This document shows positions 47,891-60,629 of a stretch of DNA of 64,000 nucleotides, piece after piece. Numbering within the stretch: position 1 is the stretch's first letter; each line of letters begins with the position of its first letter. The stretch is from contig JBAIZL010000006.1 in the NCBI GenBank assembly GCA_036971475.1, forward strand, positions 8,783,156 through 8,847,155. The letters are read 5' to 3'. Under the pieces are notes generated by a model. It did not search any database, was not told where the DNA came from, and saw only the letters and a list, made by a program, of their open reading frames with translations. A program made the position numbers and the translations under genes. This DNA comes from Prosapia bicincta (taxonomy: Eukaryota; Arthropoda; Insecta; Hemiptera; Cercopidae).

Positions 47891-48654
47891 ACATATATAA
47901 AAATAATTGAAATTATATAAATATTATAACTTAATATTAACTTGTAATTCTCCATAAATTTAAATTGCCCTATTAGGTTGTTTTACTTAAAAATGATAGG
48001 CCTAATTACTTTTAATTACAAAAACTAACTTTGTGTTTAAGACAAAAAGAACACGACTGCCCGATTATTTTTATTCCTCCAGCTTTGGAAGTATGGCAGC
48101 TTAATTATCTGAGAGGGCAGAGGGAGCGAACAAACCCATTTCCAATTACTTCCCGCGGGACACAGTCATCACACCCTGCCCGGTGTTTTAGCACTCGGCA
48201 ACTCTTATTTGAATGTAACCTGTCAATGATGGGCAACTCTCGTTAAAAATAACTCGTTATGAGTCCTAACTTCAGATCTGACTCTGCGTGAATAAAACAA
48301 TATTCCCAGCCAGAATCAGCAATATTACCTCTGAAAGAGAATGTTTCGCAGATTAATCCCTCAGTGGACTGAGGGAAGGAAACAAATTAAAAAAATAACA
48401 AACGTACACGTGCATACTTGAATCAATCTTAGTAATAATGCTTAAAAACTCTTTATTATTTCTAATAGTTATAGCAACAGAATATTTTTCATCATATAGA
48501 ATCGTTTTAAAAAGTAAAAACGCAAAATGTCTATTTACTTTATTTATATTATACAACAAATATAAATCAAGGTCAACATTTTCTATCGAAAGCTCGCAGA
48601 TAGGAAGAGCTACAGGTATATTTATTAAAATATTTAACAAGTAATCAAAAACAA

Positions 48655-49090
48655 AAAGTTTTAAGGTAATTCCTACTTATTTTAACAAAAAACTTTTATT
48701 TGATTGATGTTCTATTAAATAATTTAAACTAATATAAATAAAGTAACATAACCTGTCCGTTAAAACAGCTGTTTTACCACATTACATATAACATAAACCC
48801 AGTAGTGTTTATGAAATCATATGTTATCACTTATTTTAAGCCAAATGGGACTAAATAACTATATTGCATACCTTGCTCCTTCTCTGTAAAGTTTTATCCA
48901 TATAAAACTAAAACTAATAAATTTGAATTAATTAATGAATAATTATTTGAAAAGACTGTAATAACATGAGGTGTCATCCACTGCAAGTTTTAAAAATGTA
49001 GTTAAACTTGAGTGGACAAATGAACGTATTTTATTAACGATTAAAAATTTGAACAAGGTAAGGTGAGTGTGAACTAATAGAAAAAGTGGA
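48655..49090 (+). mobile_element. SINE-like repeat, type 1
   Basis: 5' module (AATAAAGTAACATAACCTGT, ACAGCTGTTTTACCACAT, TTATCACTTATTTTAAGCC), hairpin module (TGTCATCCACTGCAAG with ACTTGAGTGGACAAATGA) and tip GTGTGAACTAATAGAAAAAG. Confidence 0.65.
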
Positions 49091-49521
49091 AAAAGTAGGG
49101 ATGACGGTACAGACTTCAGTCAGAAATAAAATTAAAATTTAAAATATTCAGTCTAGCAGGTAACCTGTGTAGTCACACAATTACCAAAATAACATAAATC
49201 CCGCGAAACTACCAAGAGATACAGAGATGCACTTTCAACTTAACGGCTGCCTTGTAAAACTCTACCAAAGTGCATTACTTAATCCGGATGCACTCACTTT
49301 AATATTTTATTAAAACACAACGCCATGTATGAGAGACAATTTATTATTTAAATTTAAACACTCTCTGTTTTACAACACTGCACCGCTTTGTTTAGACATG
49401 CAAATTAAGTAGACTTATGCAACAAGGCGGGGCGCCATTATGTTTGTTTTAATAGACGAACAAGTCGCTCGCATTTCTCCATTCATATTCAGAGAAAGGT
49501 TTCAACTCGGAATTACCTCAG

Positions 49522-50195
49522 GTGCCTTTCACTGGATGTGACAGGCTGTTAACTCGGTATAGAGATGCCTTCATGGTTGAAATGCTTTTTGCATTCGTAG
49601 TTGGATTAGCTATATCTACACTACAAACCTCCCATTCCTTAGCATATGATCCAATGCCATTCTGTCATATACAGTGTATCTCTAACAGACACACCTCCAG
49701 GTCTCTCTCTAAATAGCAGGTTTGGTTCCGGTGGAGGCTCTTCCGATACACGCAAGTGATGATTCTCTCCTATTCTCTGTAACTCTGTTCCCAGTATGTC
49801 TCTTCCTCACCTTTATTTCCCCAATATACCCTATCCTGTCTTTCTGTGTTATCTCAGTTTCCTTTCACTGGATGTGACAGGCTGTTAACTCGGTATACAG
49901 ATGCATCATGGTTGAAATGCTGCTTTTTGCATTCGTAGTTGGATTAGCTATATCTTCACTACAAACCTTCCATTCCTTAGCATATGATCCAATGCCATTC
50001 TGCCATATACAGTGTATCTCTAACAGACACACCTCCAGGTATAAAAGCAGGTCTGGTTCCGGTGGAGACTCTTCCGATACACGCAAGTGATGATTCTCTC
50101 CTATTCTCTGCAACTTTATTCCCAGTATGTCTCTTCCTCGCCTTTATTTCTCCAGAATACCTTATCCTATCTTTCTGTGCAAAATGCTGGTAATT
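49522..50195. repeat. Tandem duplication of a 338-bp segment
   Basis: Two copies (about 49526-49860 and 49863-50195) start with TTTCACTGGATGTGACAGGC. On the minus strand the second copy has an 82-codon frame (49865-50113) containing YLEVCLLEIHCIWQNG and KEWKVCSEDIANPTTNAKS. In the first copy the same frame has a stop, so one copy has decayed or neither codes. I do not recognise the protein. It could be a duplicated exon or an unknown repeat. Confidence 0.6.
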
Positions 50196-50290
50196 TCAGA
50201 TTGTAATTCAGTATGTTACACGAATATTTGTTGTTTAGTTATTGTAAAAACGGCTTTTTTTAAATGTTTGTTTGTTTGTTTTTTTTTTAG
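50196..50290 (+). other. Possible intron end with pyrimidine tract
   Basis: TTTGTTTGTTTGTTTTTTTT followed by TTAG at 50287-50290 has the form of a 3' splice site. No branch-point or upstream exon is established. Confidence 0.3.
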
Positions 50291-50389
50291 GTTTCATTGA
50301 CAGAGCTAGTACGAAGTTCCCAGGACGTTTATGGACACTCAAAGGCCGTTTCCGAAGCCTGTGTCACGTGTCCGTCGGAAGAGGTGTAG
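50291..50389 (+). CDS. Possible terminal exon, 32 codons and stop
   Basis: Immediately after a strong pyrimidine tract and AG, one frame stays open for 32 codons to a TAG at 50387-50389. It encodes VSLTELVRSSQDVYGHSKAV then SEACVTCPSEEV. The segment is clearly richer in GC than its surroundings, unlike the random frames nearby. A second frame is also open (GFIDRASTKFPGRLWTLKGR onward to a TGA near 50420), so the true frame is uncertain. No homology is recognised, and no upstream exon could be linked. Confidence 0.3.
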   Translation, partial: VSLTELVRSSQDVYGHSKAVSEACVTCPSEEV

Positions 50390-50419
50390 ACATTCTATCG
50401 CGACGCACCTCAGAGGGAA

Positions 50420-51994
50420 GATGAAGATGGACTTGCAAACGTCAAAATTTGTATTAAACTTTTAAAAATGTAATTTTCTAAATTTACTAAAAAAGGTAAA
50501 TCTTTTATTGGTTGCTTTGTTACGTTTGGTTTATTATTTTCAAAATTTAAATACGTTACATAAAGTTAACTCTGGTTAATTATTACATGATCAAACAAAG
50601 CCGTGTAAGTTTAAGTGATTGCCAAGGTATGTTTTAAATTAAATTTGTTGATATTTTTGGTTTCGATCAAGTCATTAAACATAGGATATCAGCGTGCATT
50701 AACCTAGCTTTGTCTGGCAATATGTTTGAAAGATGTAAACTTACTTTTTCTAATTTGTGAAATAAAAACGAGTAAATTGTGTTTTAAATGTAATATTTTG
50801 ACTAATAAAAATTGTTTTCTAAATTAAAACTTTTTGTAAACATAAACGAGAGTTTTAATGTAGCCTGTCTTTATTAATGCGACTAAACAGACAGCCAATC
50901 TGCCTGAGTTAATAGGACGGTACAATTGTTTAGACAAACGATTGACTCGGCGAATCTATGTAAGTATAAAGAATAAAGGTGATAGATAAAAGTAATTAAG
51001 GTTTTTTTAAATAAGTTCAATTACACCAAGACAATACATTTGCAAAATACCGGGGGTTTACATCTGCTTACTGGTGTAACAAGAAGACATCTCCCTAAGA
51101 AATAAATATTGGCCTCATAATATGACGCCTCGTGTTACCAACCTTAACTATATCCTGAAATAAATGGTTTCTTTCCCTACCATATTGCTCCCTGTTATTA
51201 CAAATCTTCTCCTTATCTTTCGTTGATGATCATTGTCAAATTAAATGTTTGTGTTCAAACAACTATAGTGAAATTTCAATTACTGATTTCTATCTTTTAT
51301 TATATGAACATTAATTTGCACGCGTCTTGTAGCTAAAACAAGATCATAGAACATATTCAAGGCTACATCTTTGACATATTTTCTAACTTCTGTTAAAGCT
51401 ACAGAAATATTCTGTCTAATTTATTGTTTTTTTATTCGACAAGGTCGCTTTCTTTTATCAGTCGTTCTTCTAATCAAATTCATATACATGAGTTTGTTTG
51501 CTATCTCTGTCAATTAATCAAAATCTGTGATAAAATATTTTAAATCCTCTACTATTCATAAGAAAAATCATTCCAAAAGCAAACACAACTTCTTTGCAAG
51601 AATAACTTTCCCAAACCTCATTTACTTTACCTCACTATAGATAAATGTATTCCATTGCAGTATCATCTTGCGTCAGCTGTCTTCACCTGTTTTAAAACAT
51701 CCTTTCCTCTAATGTTGACATCGTTTATCACAGCGTTTCGGCTTTTCCTTACCATTTTCTGTACTTTTCATTCATCACAAAGTTTAATACGTGAACTTAG
51801 AAAACATTCAGGGCATTTTCTTTCAAAAAAGATTGTATTTTCTTACTTTGTTGTCTATTTATCACTTTCCTTTATTCAACAATCAACGCTTCCAGGTATT
51901 GTTCATTAGGTTCTGTTGTCGTGATAGATCGCCATCGCTACCCTTCATTCGTCTCTGCCTATGTAAATGTTGTAATTTTCAGAATAAACCGTAT
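50420..51994. other. No recognised gene
   Basis: AT-rich DNA. AATAAA occurs at 50760 and 50805 and could serve the possible exon upstream. Open frames 51655-51909 and 51791-52042 are Phe/Leu-rich and unrecognised. Confidence 0.4.
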
Positions 51995-52325
51995 ATGAAC
52001 AATAAATATACTAACAAAAACCCCAATACCACAAAACAATAAAAAATATATAATATTACAAGTCACCTATGATTAAACCCTTCTGATGTCTTCATTATCA
52101 GAGGTTTTATTAAAAAACTACAATCTAAAGTCAATCTAGTTTGTAAATTTATTGTATTTCAGAATGTAATTTTTTAATAGGACCCCTGATAATGTCATCA
52201 AGATATCATCGAAATGTGCATTGGGTTTTAATCTTAGGTAATTTGATATATTAGTAATTTGTATTTATTTATTTTTTGTGGCATATTAATTTTAATATAT
52301 TGTACCACTGTACTCTTTATATTCT
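51995..52325. mobile_element. Palindromic family B element, decayed
   Basis: Related to the 33.3-kb element: AACCCCAATACCACAAA at the left, TTTTTTGTGGCATATT near 52275, and the full outer end ATATTGTACCACTGTACTC near 52300. The plus-strand core near 52192 reads CTGATAA (G8 to A). Helix II no longer pairs. Stem I CCC/GGG remains. Confidence 0.6.
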
Positions 52326-52329
52326 ATAT

Positions 52330-53500
52330 AGTATATCAACAGTTTCTGTTACTACCTTTTATTATTTTTCAGTGTATCTACAGTTTTGATATTTTACTTT
52401 GCAACAAAAATCATGTTACCATCAGGTACGTACATGTGCCACATGATCGGATTCATTTCCAAATATTTACATTTTTCTCTTACATATTGCCATGGAATTA
52501 GTGTTATAAAGTCATCTTATTTCATTAGCGTTAATAAATCATACTGCTTTCTTCGTATCACTCCTTGACGCCAGTTTTGTGTAGCAACCGTATCTCTTGA
52601 TTTACAAGCGGAACAGAAGTAACTCAACAACCGCGAGGGGATTTGTTTGCATTGTTCTCCAAGAAATGAAAGTGTTTAGTATCTATGGTGCTTGAAAAGT
52701 GGCTCAACGCTTAATCTGCGAATGTAGCTACAATGCGATTGGTAACTCATAGTTATTATACCTAGGTCTTACGGCTAATCTTTCTAACAAAGGCATACAA
52801 ATTTGTTTTATAAACCATTTGATTCAATTCAAACAAAACATTTTTTTAAATCTAAATGTCCTCGCAATGTCCTCCCGCTAGTCCTCTCTGCCTAGAACAT
52901 AAAGGTACGGCTACGACTGATCTATTGGCCACCTCTAGCGCTCTGGATCACTCCAATAACGACGGTACCTTACGAGACTCTACTATGCTGTACGGAGTTA
53001 AATGATAAAGCTTTTCAGGATGGGCGTTTACTGAGTAAGGGAAATTGTTTTCAAACCTATAAACACATATCAGGCGAACCTCTCGATTGTTCCCGACTCT
53101 ATAAAGGTCCTTCCTAAATCCGAGCCCGTCATATTTCTCCCCATGCAACGTATTATACTCAAAAAGTAACTCGTGGGCCCTATAGATGATAATATCCAAC
53201 TTTATGGGACATACTCTTGCTGGTTTTGCAAACGAATTACTAAAATTTAAAAAAAATCAGTGGCATTTGTAAACTTGACGGCACAAGTGTAACTTTGAAA
53301 TGAAAAGATACTCATAAATTTAACTTTAATCTTTGATTTTGTGTCTCAGAACTTTGATCACCAAATATCAATAAGAAAGTAAAAATAACGTTTACATTTT
53401 TATAAAATATTCCCACTTTTAATAGATTCGACAAAAACCCCATTATAAACTTAACAATAGAAACGAAACGACATAAAACAATACAAACGAAACATAAAAT
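52330..53500. other. No recognised gene; one unrecognised open frame
   Basis: Minus-strand frame 52948-53199 (83 codons, ATG at 53199) has balanced composition, with GEKYDGLGFRKDLYRVGNNR and HPEKLYHLTPYSIVESRKV. It may be an old coding fragment, but I do not recognise it. Confidence 0.25.
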
Positions 53501-53760
53501 TACTATTTATTAGGAATATAATGTGGTTGAATTTAATAATAAATACATTAAATCACAAACTTTCTTTATTTTACCCTTATGTACTTTTCAGATACCAAGT
53601 AACCATCCACAAAGGCTTTGTATGTTATCCCTCTGAGGATGGTTACTTGGTAACAGAAATGTACATAAGGGGGAAATAAAGAAGGTTTGTGGTTAAGAGG
53701 TTTTTGTGCATTTATTATTAAATTCAACCACAGCATATTCCTAATAAATAGTAACAGACG
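53501..53760. mobile_element. Palindromic family B element
   Basis: Arms of about 110 bp: TTACTATTTATTAGGAATAT at the left is mirrored at 53740-53757. CCTTATGTAC and GTACATAAGG mark helix III. The right arm keeps a ribozyme motif at 53628-53672. The left arm has lost it. Confidence 0.7.
53628..53672 (+). ncRNA. Hammerhead motif, type I, family B, closing pair lost
   Basis: Stem I UCCCU/AGGGG, core CUGAGGA (53633-53639), extra U, helix II GUUAC/GUAAC with the closing pair now G-A, GAA, helix III AUGUACAU (53659-53666), A 53667. Confidence 0.6.
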
Positions 53761-55760
53761 AGTATTTAATTCGAATAAACCCCAATGGTTTTAAAGAGAG
53801 AATAATGCTAACTCTATTCTAAGCAGTTAACTTGCAATCATAACTAGACTGCAACGTTCTGATATTTAAATAATTACAAAGTTTCTTTAACTGATTTAAA
53901 ACACTTTAAAAACCGTGGTTGAAGAAAGCTTTAAAGCGTCAATCAACTTGCAAACCTTTTAACAAAGCGTCACTTTTCTTCTCTCTCCTAAAGAAAACAA
54001 CCCACCTCTACGAACTGCAAGGAATACTTGGTGAAACTTTTGAATCTTCTCCAGTCAAACGAGAAGTATTTGCGAATATTTTAAAGTTATGTGAAAATAA
54101 TTTCGAAGAATTTTAGAGGTGAAACGGAAACGCTAATTAAAAGTAGAGCTGGGGATATGCAAGGGTTTCAGAAATTTTTCACCCTCGAGAAGGAACAGAT
54201 AGAAATCATTCTTCATACTCGAGTATAAGAAATTTTTGAAATTTCCACATTCTTTAGAAATGACCTCAAGACCAATTGAAATTACTAGGAGTTACGAATA
54301 TTTAAATTTTACAATCTAATATATTTATAAATTTTACTTTCCCATTTACTAAATACTTAACGAATTTCATTATTCTGCATAGACCAAGTAATTAACGCGC
54401 CAGTAAATTAGAAAACTAAATTTATTGTCACTTTATTAGGAAATAAAATATTATATAAATCTATATAAGATATGACTAAATATATAGGGAGTAAAGAGGG
54501 TTGGTATTAACCGCTATGTTTGGAATTCGGAAATCTTTATCGCAACTGGTTGAAGTTTCTCGTGGGAATTCCTAAGGGATGACGTCACGTCCTGTCTATA
54601 AGAGTCCCGGGATGGGAAATACGAGTATTTCCTAGTTAGTATTTCTACCCAGTATCATTTAGCAACTATGTGATGATAAGTTCTGCGATTTCGCAAAGAA
54701 CCAATGGTCTTCGATAGCCTGGCCTGTTATGCCACTACAATAGATACTTCAAGCAAGCATTAAATGCAAGTAAACAAGGTGCATTTGTAATCTCGCTTAA
54801 CTTTTATCAGCACAATTCCACTCGTTTTTATGTGGTAGAACATTTCGCGGTAGCGTTAAACGAGCTATGTTCTAGCTCCGTTTACACGCTGTTGATAAAA
54901 TCCATTTACTGTTTCAATGCTTTCCAAAAGATTCACTGGGAAATATGAAATATGCATTTCATAAAATATTCCCTCAGGATTCATACAAAGTAAAAATCTT
55001 TCTTAAAAACCAAGATTTCCGAACAGTTTCTAAGGAGTACTTTGTAAAGAAACACTCCCGAAGGATGGAACAGTAAATGCGGCCTGTAAAACTGTCTAAG
55101 GCAGCGTTTTCTTTTCGCTTATAAAACATTACGTCCTCTTACTATTAAAAAGGTTCTTGAAACAAATTTTATATTTATATTTTAAAACATTTTAAAATTA
55201 ATTCTTCCCGAAATCAACAAAAAAAGGTTTATTTTAGAATACCAGGAGTCCGAAATTAGCTCGGACAAGACAGAAAATTTATAGTAAATTATTAAGTAAA
55301 ATACCAAAATGTGTTCATTATGTACACAATATAAACACATTTTGTGTGCACAAAAAACGCATTGTAATACATAATATATTTTATAGTACATGGTAAATTT
55401 CTTATCGTTCGGGTTGTCTGTTAGAGCGTTAGAGCGAGTGTTCAGAACTTAGGATATAATTATATTCTCAAAAGGATAACATGGGAACTCTAGGAGGCAC
55501 TGGAGCGGAGTCCCGAATTTTTCCGAGGTCGAGACCAGTGCCAATCGATTTCCCGGGGCCGAAACCCCCCCCCCCCAAAAAAAAATGAAAACGTCAAAAC
55601 TTATTGGACGGGAAAAATGTTTATCTGGGCCCGTGCTTGGTTCCATAAAGTCAGCATAAGAACTCTAGGAGTCACTGGAGTGGAATCCCGAATTTTCCCA
55701 AGGTTGGGACCGGTGCCAATCGATTTGCCAAAAAACACAAAATAAAATTAAAAAATCAAA
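53761..55760. other. No recognised gene; candidate promoter inside
   Basis: AT-rich, with a GC-richer segment at 54490-54740. Two similar 60-bp segments at 55479-55560 and 55655-55730 (AACTCTAGGAG, GGAGTCCCGAATTTTTCC-type) form an imperfect direct repeat around a (C)n(A)n run. No coding feature is supported. Confidence 0.4.
54580..54602 (+). promoter_or_regulatory. Candidate pol II promoter or solo LTR core
   Basis: TGACGTCA at 54580-54587 followed 9 bp later by TATAAG (54597-54602), with CCCGGGATGGG downstream. The compact CRE plus TATA layout resembles LTR or PLE promoters. No element ends were identified. Confidence 0.35.
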
Positions 55761-55774
55761 ACTGCTTGGACAAA

Positions 55775-56015
55775 TGTTTGGACATACTTTGCCCCTTTCA
55801 AGAAACGTTTTCCTCCCATATACTTGAATTCATTCATTAAACTTAGTTAAAGAAATAATATTTGGATAACGTGTATTAAAATCAAGTGTCATCCACTAAA
55901 AGTTGGAAAAATGTACTGGAACTTGACTGGATGAACGAAAAAGTATTTCATTAAGGACTGAAAGTTTGAACAAGATACATAAACGGAGAGTGTGAGCTAG
56001 CAGAACGAAATAAAA
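55775..56015 (+). mobile_element. SINE-like repeat, type 1, 5'-truncated
   Basis: Starts in the middle of the 5' module (ACTTTGCCCCTTTCAAGAAA), continues through the hairpin module (GTGTCATCCACTAAAAG with TGACTGGATGAACG) to the tip AGTGTGAGCTAGCAGAACG. Confidence 0.6.
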
Positions 56016-57174
56016 ATGCAGTACGTACACGATGTTCGGAAAAGTAAATGCAAACACTAATGTTTGCCGAAACCTCGTTTAAAATAAATGTACTTGAGTA
56101 TGATAGGTGTTACAAAATGAATGTAAATGGAAAAAGGTCAATGGAATGTCAGTCTATTTGAAAACCATCATTGCAGCTTGTATGAAAGGCATTAGGAAAC
56201 CTTATTAACTATAGCACTCAATGTTTCGGTCTATGTTTAATTGCTAGGTTAGCATATTCCGGTAGATTTGTATTTAGTCTCGTAGTTCCAGTTCCTAAAA
56301 CCATTCCACTACGTTCCACCACCAGCTCTAGATTTTCCCCACCTCGTCATAACAATCACTTTTCAGAGACTTAAAGCGTAAAATTTAAAATTCTCTCAAA
56401 TAAAACAGAAACTGTAATTATAAACTCTCTGAAAGACTACTTTAGAATCAAGAGAACCTCTATATTACACTGCAACAAAATGCGTAGAATAGACTTCAAG
56501 TCTAGGTTCCAGCACCTACCTTGCAAGAGTAAATAATTGAGGGCATAACACTATCTACCGTTATCATTTGCTTCCCTCAGAACCTCCTCCCCATGTTAGG
56601 TGATCAACCATATGTTTTATTAACATTGTGTTTTCTTTCCGATTCCAAAAACCGCTGATGTACTGCTATAGCTAAATAATAGTAGGGCGATAAACACGAG
56701 CATGCAATTGCACACAAGTGGCAGTTGTACTCATAACTACGCACACACAAGCAACCGCAAACATTAGGCGCGTGCTAATGGTTTGTTTTTCAGAAGGTTA
56801 GACCTAGATAATAACTGGAGCTACACGTTTATCATCTAATAACCAAATAAAGTAGAGCGTCGATAGTCAGAACGTCAAAAATCCGAAACGATAGAAATCC
56901 GAACGCCCCCTCTAACGCTCCGTTACACGCGCCATGGGTCATCCCCGCTTTTTTTAACTCATTAGCTTGTTTTTAAACGTGCGCATATATTTGAGTGAAA
57001 CTCGAAGACATCTTTTCTTTAACCATTACTCACCAGAAAAGCCGATTCAGTTGATCTTTAGGCGATAGACAACCAACAAAAAGAGTTTAGAGTGGTCTTG
57101 GCGGAGAATCCCCGACTATGCGTGTCACGGTGATATATATATATACATTGTATTCCTTCGAAGAAATTCTTTTT
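56016..57174. other. No recognised gene
   Basis: AT-rich with a GC-richer part near 56860-56950. No feature is supported. Confidence 0.45.
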
Positions 57175-57262
57175 CTTGATTTATATATACAAAATTAAAT
57201 GACACTTTCATAAGCAAGAATTTTATTAAAGTTTTCTTCAAACATTGAATCTTTTCGCTTCA

Positions 57263-57312
<50 letters not shown>

Positions 57313-57325
57313 GTATGTATGTATG

Positions 57326-57360
<35 letters not shown>
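57175..57360. mobile_element. Half copy of the 8.3-kb palindrome with (TA)n
   Basis: AAATTAAATGACACTTTCATAA at 57191 matches one arm of the element at 8338-8531 and runs to the GAATCTTTTCGCTTC phrase. (TA)n with a (TATG)n interior follows at 57268-57358. Confidence 0.55.
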
Positions 57361-57361
<1 letters not shown>

Positions 57362-57639
57362 ATGCAAACGGACTCTGGTTAAAACAAAATGGGTTGCTAA
57401 GAGAGTCGACAAATACTTAACTTTGCGAACCATAACAAAACGACAAGTGAATTTGTGAGAACAACGCAATCTACATAAGAAAACTAAAAAGGTAATTCGG
57501 CCTAAAAACAAAACTTAACGAAAAAAAATCAAACAGCCAAAATATCTTCGAAACGAACAATTGAAACCAATAACTCACTATAAAAACTTTAACTATTTTT
57601 TTAAATTACGTACTTTGGGTCATCCCCTGTACAATCCTT

Positions 57640-57800
57640 TTAAAAAGCTAGTAAATTATTGCCCGGCCCTGTTTTACTAAGTTTTTGTTATACCCTCTGA
57701 TTATGATAATAACTGGGTCATCGAAATGTGCAAAGGAATTTAATCAACAAGACTTTATAAATTAGAATTTATTAATATTGCGTTTTGTATTCTAGAGTTA
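57640..57800 (+). mobile_element. Family B arm, decayed
   Basis: ACCCTCTGATTATGATAATA near 57697 and GGTCATCGAAATGTGC near 57717 correspond to the 33.6-kb ribozyme with core CUGAUUA (G8 to U) and a damaged helix III. Only one arm is present. The 43-bp satellite starts about 50 bp downstream. Confidence 0.55.
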
Positions 57801-57846
57801 AATTGTATTTATTTAATTATGTAGTTATTTTTTAAAAATTAAAGTT

Positions 57847-58807
57847 TATTTTCCAAGTAATATGTCTTCACCAGTTTTAACGCCTGCTATATTTTCCAAG
57901 TAATATGTCCTCACCAGTTTTAACGCCTGCTATATTTTCCAAGTAATATGTCCTCACCAGTTTTAACGCCTGCTATATTTTCCAAGTAATATGTCTTCAC
58001 CAGTTTTAACGCCTGCTGTATTTTCCAAGTAATATGTCTTCACCAGTTTTAACGCCTGCTATATTTTCCAAGTAATATGTCTTCACCAGTTTTAACGCCT
58101 GCTATATTTTCCAAGTAATATGTCTTCACCAGTTTTAGCGCCTGTTATATTTTCCAAGTAATATGTCTTCAAAAGTTTTAACGCCTGCTATATTTTCCAA
58201 GTAATATGTCTTCACCAGTTTTAACGCCTGCTATATTTTCCAAGTAATATGTCTTCACCAGTTTTAACACCTGCTATATTTTCCAAGTAATATGTCTTCA
58301 CCAGTTTTAACGCCTGCTATATTTTCCAAGTAATATGTCTTCACCAGTTTTAGCGCCTGTTATATTTTCCAAGTAATATGTCCTCACCAGTTTTAACGCC
58401 TGCTATATTTTCCAAGTAATATGTCTTCACCAGTTTTAACACCTGCTATATTTTCTAAGTAATATGTCCTCACCAGTTTTAACGCCTGCTATATTTTCCA
58501 AGTAATATGTCTTCACCAGTTTTAACACCTGCTATATTTTCCAAGTAATATGTCTTCACCAGTTTTAACGCCTGCTATATTTTCCAAGTAATATGTCTTC
58601 ACCAGTTTTAACGCCTGCTATATTTTCCAAGTAATATGTCTTCACCAGTTTTAACGCCTGCTATATTTTCCAAGTAATATGTCTTCACCAGTTTTAACGC
58701 CTGCTATATTTTCCAAGTAATATGTCTTCACCAGTTTTAGCGCCTGTTATATTTTCCAAGTAATATGTCTTCACCAGTTTTAACGCCTGCTATATTTTCC
58801 AAGTAAT
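57847..58807. repeat. 43-bp satellite array (about 22 units)
   Basis: Tandem units containing TTCCAAGTAATATGTCTTCA and CCAGTTTTAACGCCTGC. Variants are TCCTCA for TCTTCA, and AGCGCCTGTTAT in three units. No open frame is conserved. Confidence 0.97.
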
Positions 58808-59524
58808 AATAACTACTATGAACAGTTTCTCACTTGAATATATATCAGTGAACAAGAAATAATATAAAACACTTGCTATACAACGTACTTTATAGTATAC
58901 ATCGATGCAAAGTTAGCTTTAAACAGAATTATTCGTGAAACATACTGTTTCGGACTTTGTTTGTAACATACAGTTTGTTATAGATTCTGCTTTAATCTGT
59001 AAACATGTTCAGCGAGTACGTCCTATAGCGTTTATAAATTCATTAGTTGATTATCTGCGAGGCAATCCCAGCTGGTTAGGCTGCTAATACCGGCGCCAGC
59101 AGCAGCTTGATGCAAACGTTTTATCCGAACAAAGCCTGATTAAACTCCCAGTATTAGCTATGCACAAGGAAAAATCCACTATTTATGTAGTCAAATAGGG
59201 CAGGAATTAAGAAAAGGCTTCTCAACATTAAGTGTACAGTAGGAGAATATTTCCTATTTTTTATTCAGGATGGGATATTCTGAAATTATTTACAACTCTA
59301 AAGATTCATACCATTCTGTAATTACGCTATAAATATCCGTTTTAATATAAATAACTAGTTATTAATAGGTTAGTACCTATTGCTTGTATTTTAATTATAC
59401 TCATAATAATTTTGTAAACTATGATTATGTATTTTTTTTTTTATTCCTTATTCATTTATATCCGTGCATCCATTGCGCATAAAATTCACTCAACCCCTTA
59501 AACTACTTTTGACGCTCAAGCCCT
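58808..59524. other. No recognised gene
   Basis: A GC-richer patch at 59060-59110 (CCAGCTGGTTAGGCTGC, CCGGCGCCAGCAGCAGC) is unassigned. The remainder is AT-rich. Confidence 0.45.
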
Positions 59525-59965
59525 TCTCCAATTCCTTCTATTAGTTTACTCTCTCTATATATATATACATTTATATATCTAGTTAAAATTTTCAATTGTT
59601 AATAAAATATTTTTTACTCGTCCACTCAAGTTCAAATACGTCTTTATAAACTTCTAGTGGATGGCACGGCGTTAATTCAGTTTTTTTCATATATTATTAC
59701 ATTAATTAAATTTATTGAACTACTTTTAGTACAATAATGGAGAAAAACTTTCCATAAAAAAGCAAGGTATGCAATATAGTTATTTCGTCTATTTTGTCCT
59801 AAAATAATTGATAACATATGATTTCATAAAACAGCTGATATTACGTTGTAGGTTACGTGGTGGAACAGCTGTTTTAACGCACATGTTATATTACTTTATT
59901 TATATTAATGTAATTAATTAATAAACAGAAACAAGAATAATCTTTTTAAAGACCTTAATAGTAAA
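59525..59965 (-). mobile_element. SINE-like repeat, type 1
   Basis: Tip CCAATTCCTTCTATTAGTTT, hairpin module (CGTCCACTCAAGTTC and TTCTAGTGGATGGCAC), then 5' module with AACAGCTGATATTACG and GGAACAGCTGTTTTAACG. Confidence 0.65.
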
Positions 59966-60435
59966 TTATTTTCAAAACGTTTGTTCACATTACTTATATT
60001 ATTACCTGTACTCAGAAACAAATTTTAAATGTTTTGATGCAATAATTATTGAGTATACGTTTTCTAAGATTGTTACATTATAGTAATTTTCTAATAACCA
60101 CAAACAGTTAGCTCCAAGAGTTGCAACCAAAACGTTGTAATTAGTAATCTGAAACTGTCAACCACAAACATTTCAATTTTTTATCCAATAGCAGCGAAGC
60201 AAAGACGGTTGAATAATGTTCAATCAGTAATCAGGATTTTGGTTCAGAAAAAAACGTAGGAGAAACGTGACACGTTGGTGATACACACAGAATTCATTTG
60301 GCATTTTTATCAACCTAACAGCAACAAAAAAAATTGTAAAAATTTTCAAGCAATTTTTTTCATACGGGTTAAATACTATTTTATAACCTGGTATTACTTT
60401 CAGTAAATTCCTGTATTTTACAAAATTAAGGGTTT
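59966..60435. other. No recognised gene
   Basis: AT-rich DNA with nothing assigned. Confidence 0.5.
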
Positions 60436-60515
60436 TTTCAATTCCTTATACTACGTTACACTATCAAATTTTCAATCGTTAAAAAATACCTTTTATTCGT
60501 CCTGAAAGTCAAAAG
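60436..60515 (-). mobile_element. SINE-like repeat tip, truncated
   Basis: TTCAATTCCTTATACTACGT then TTTTCAATCGTTAAAAAATAC. The copy breaks off before the hairpin is complete. Confidence 0.5.
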
Positions 60516-60629
60516 CCTTAGATTTATTATTTTATGTTTTCAACTACCTTTGTACTGTGTAGCACTTTGTCGACATTGTAATGCTTGAGTTACATATTCT
60601 CCATTTAAGAAATAATTTTATGTTACAAT

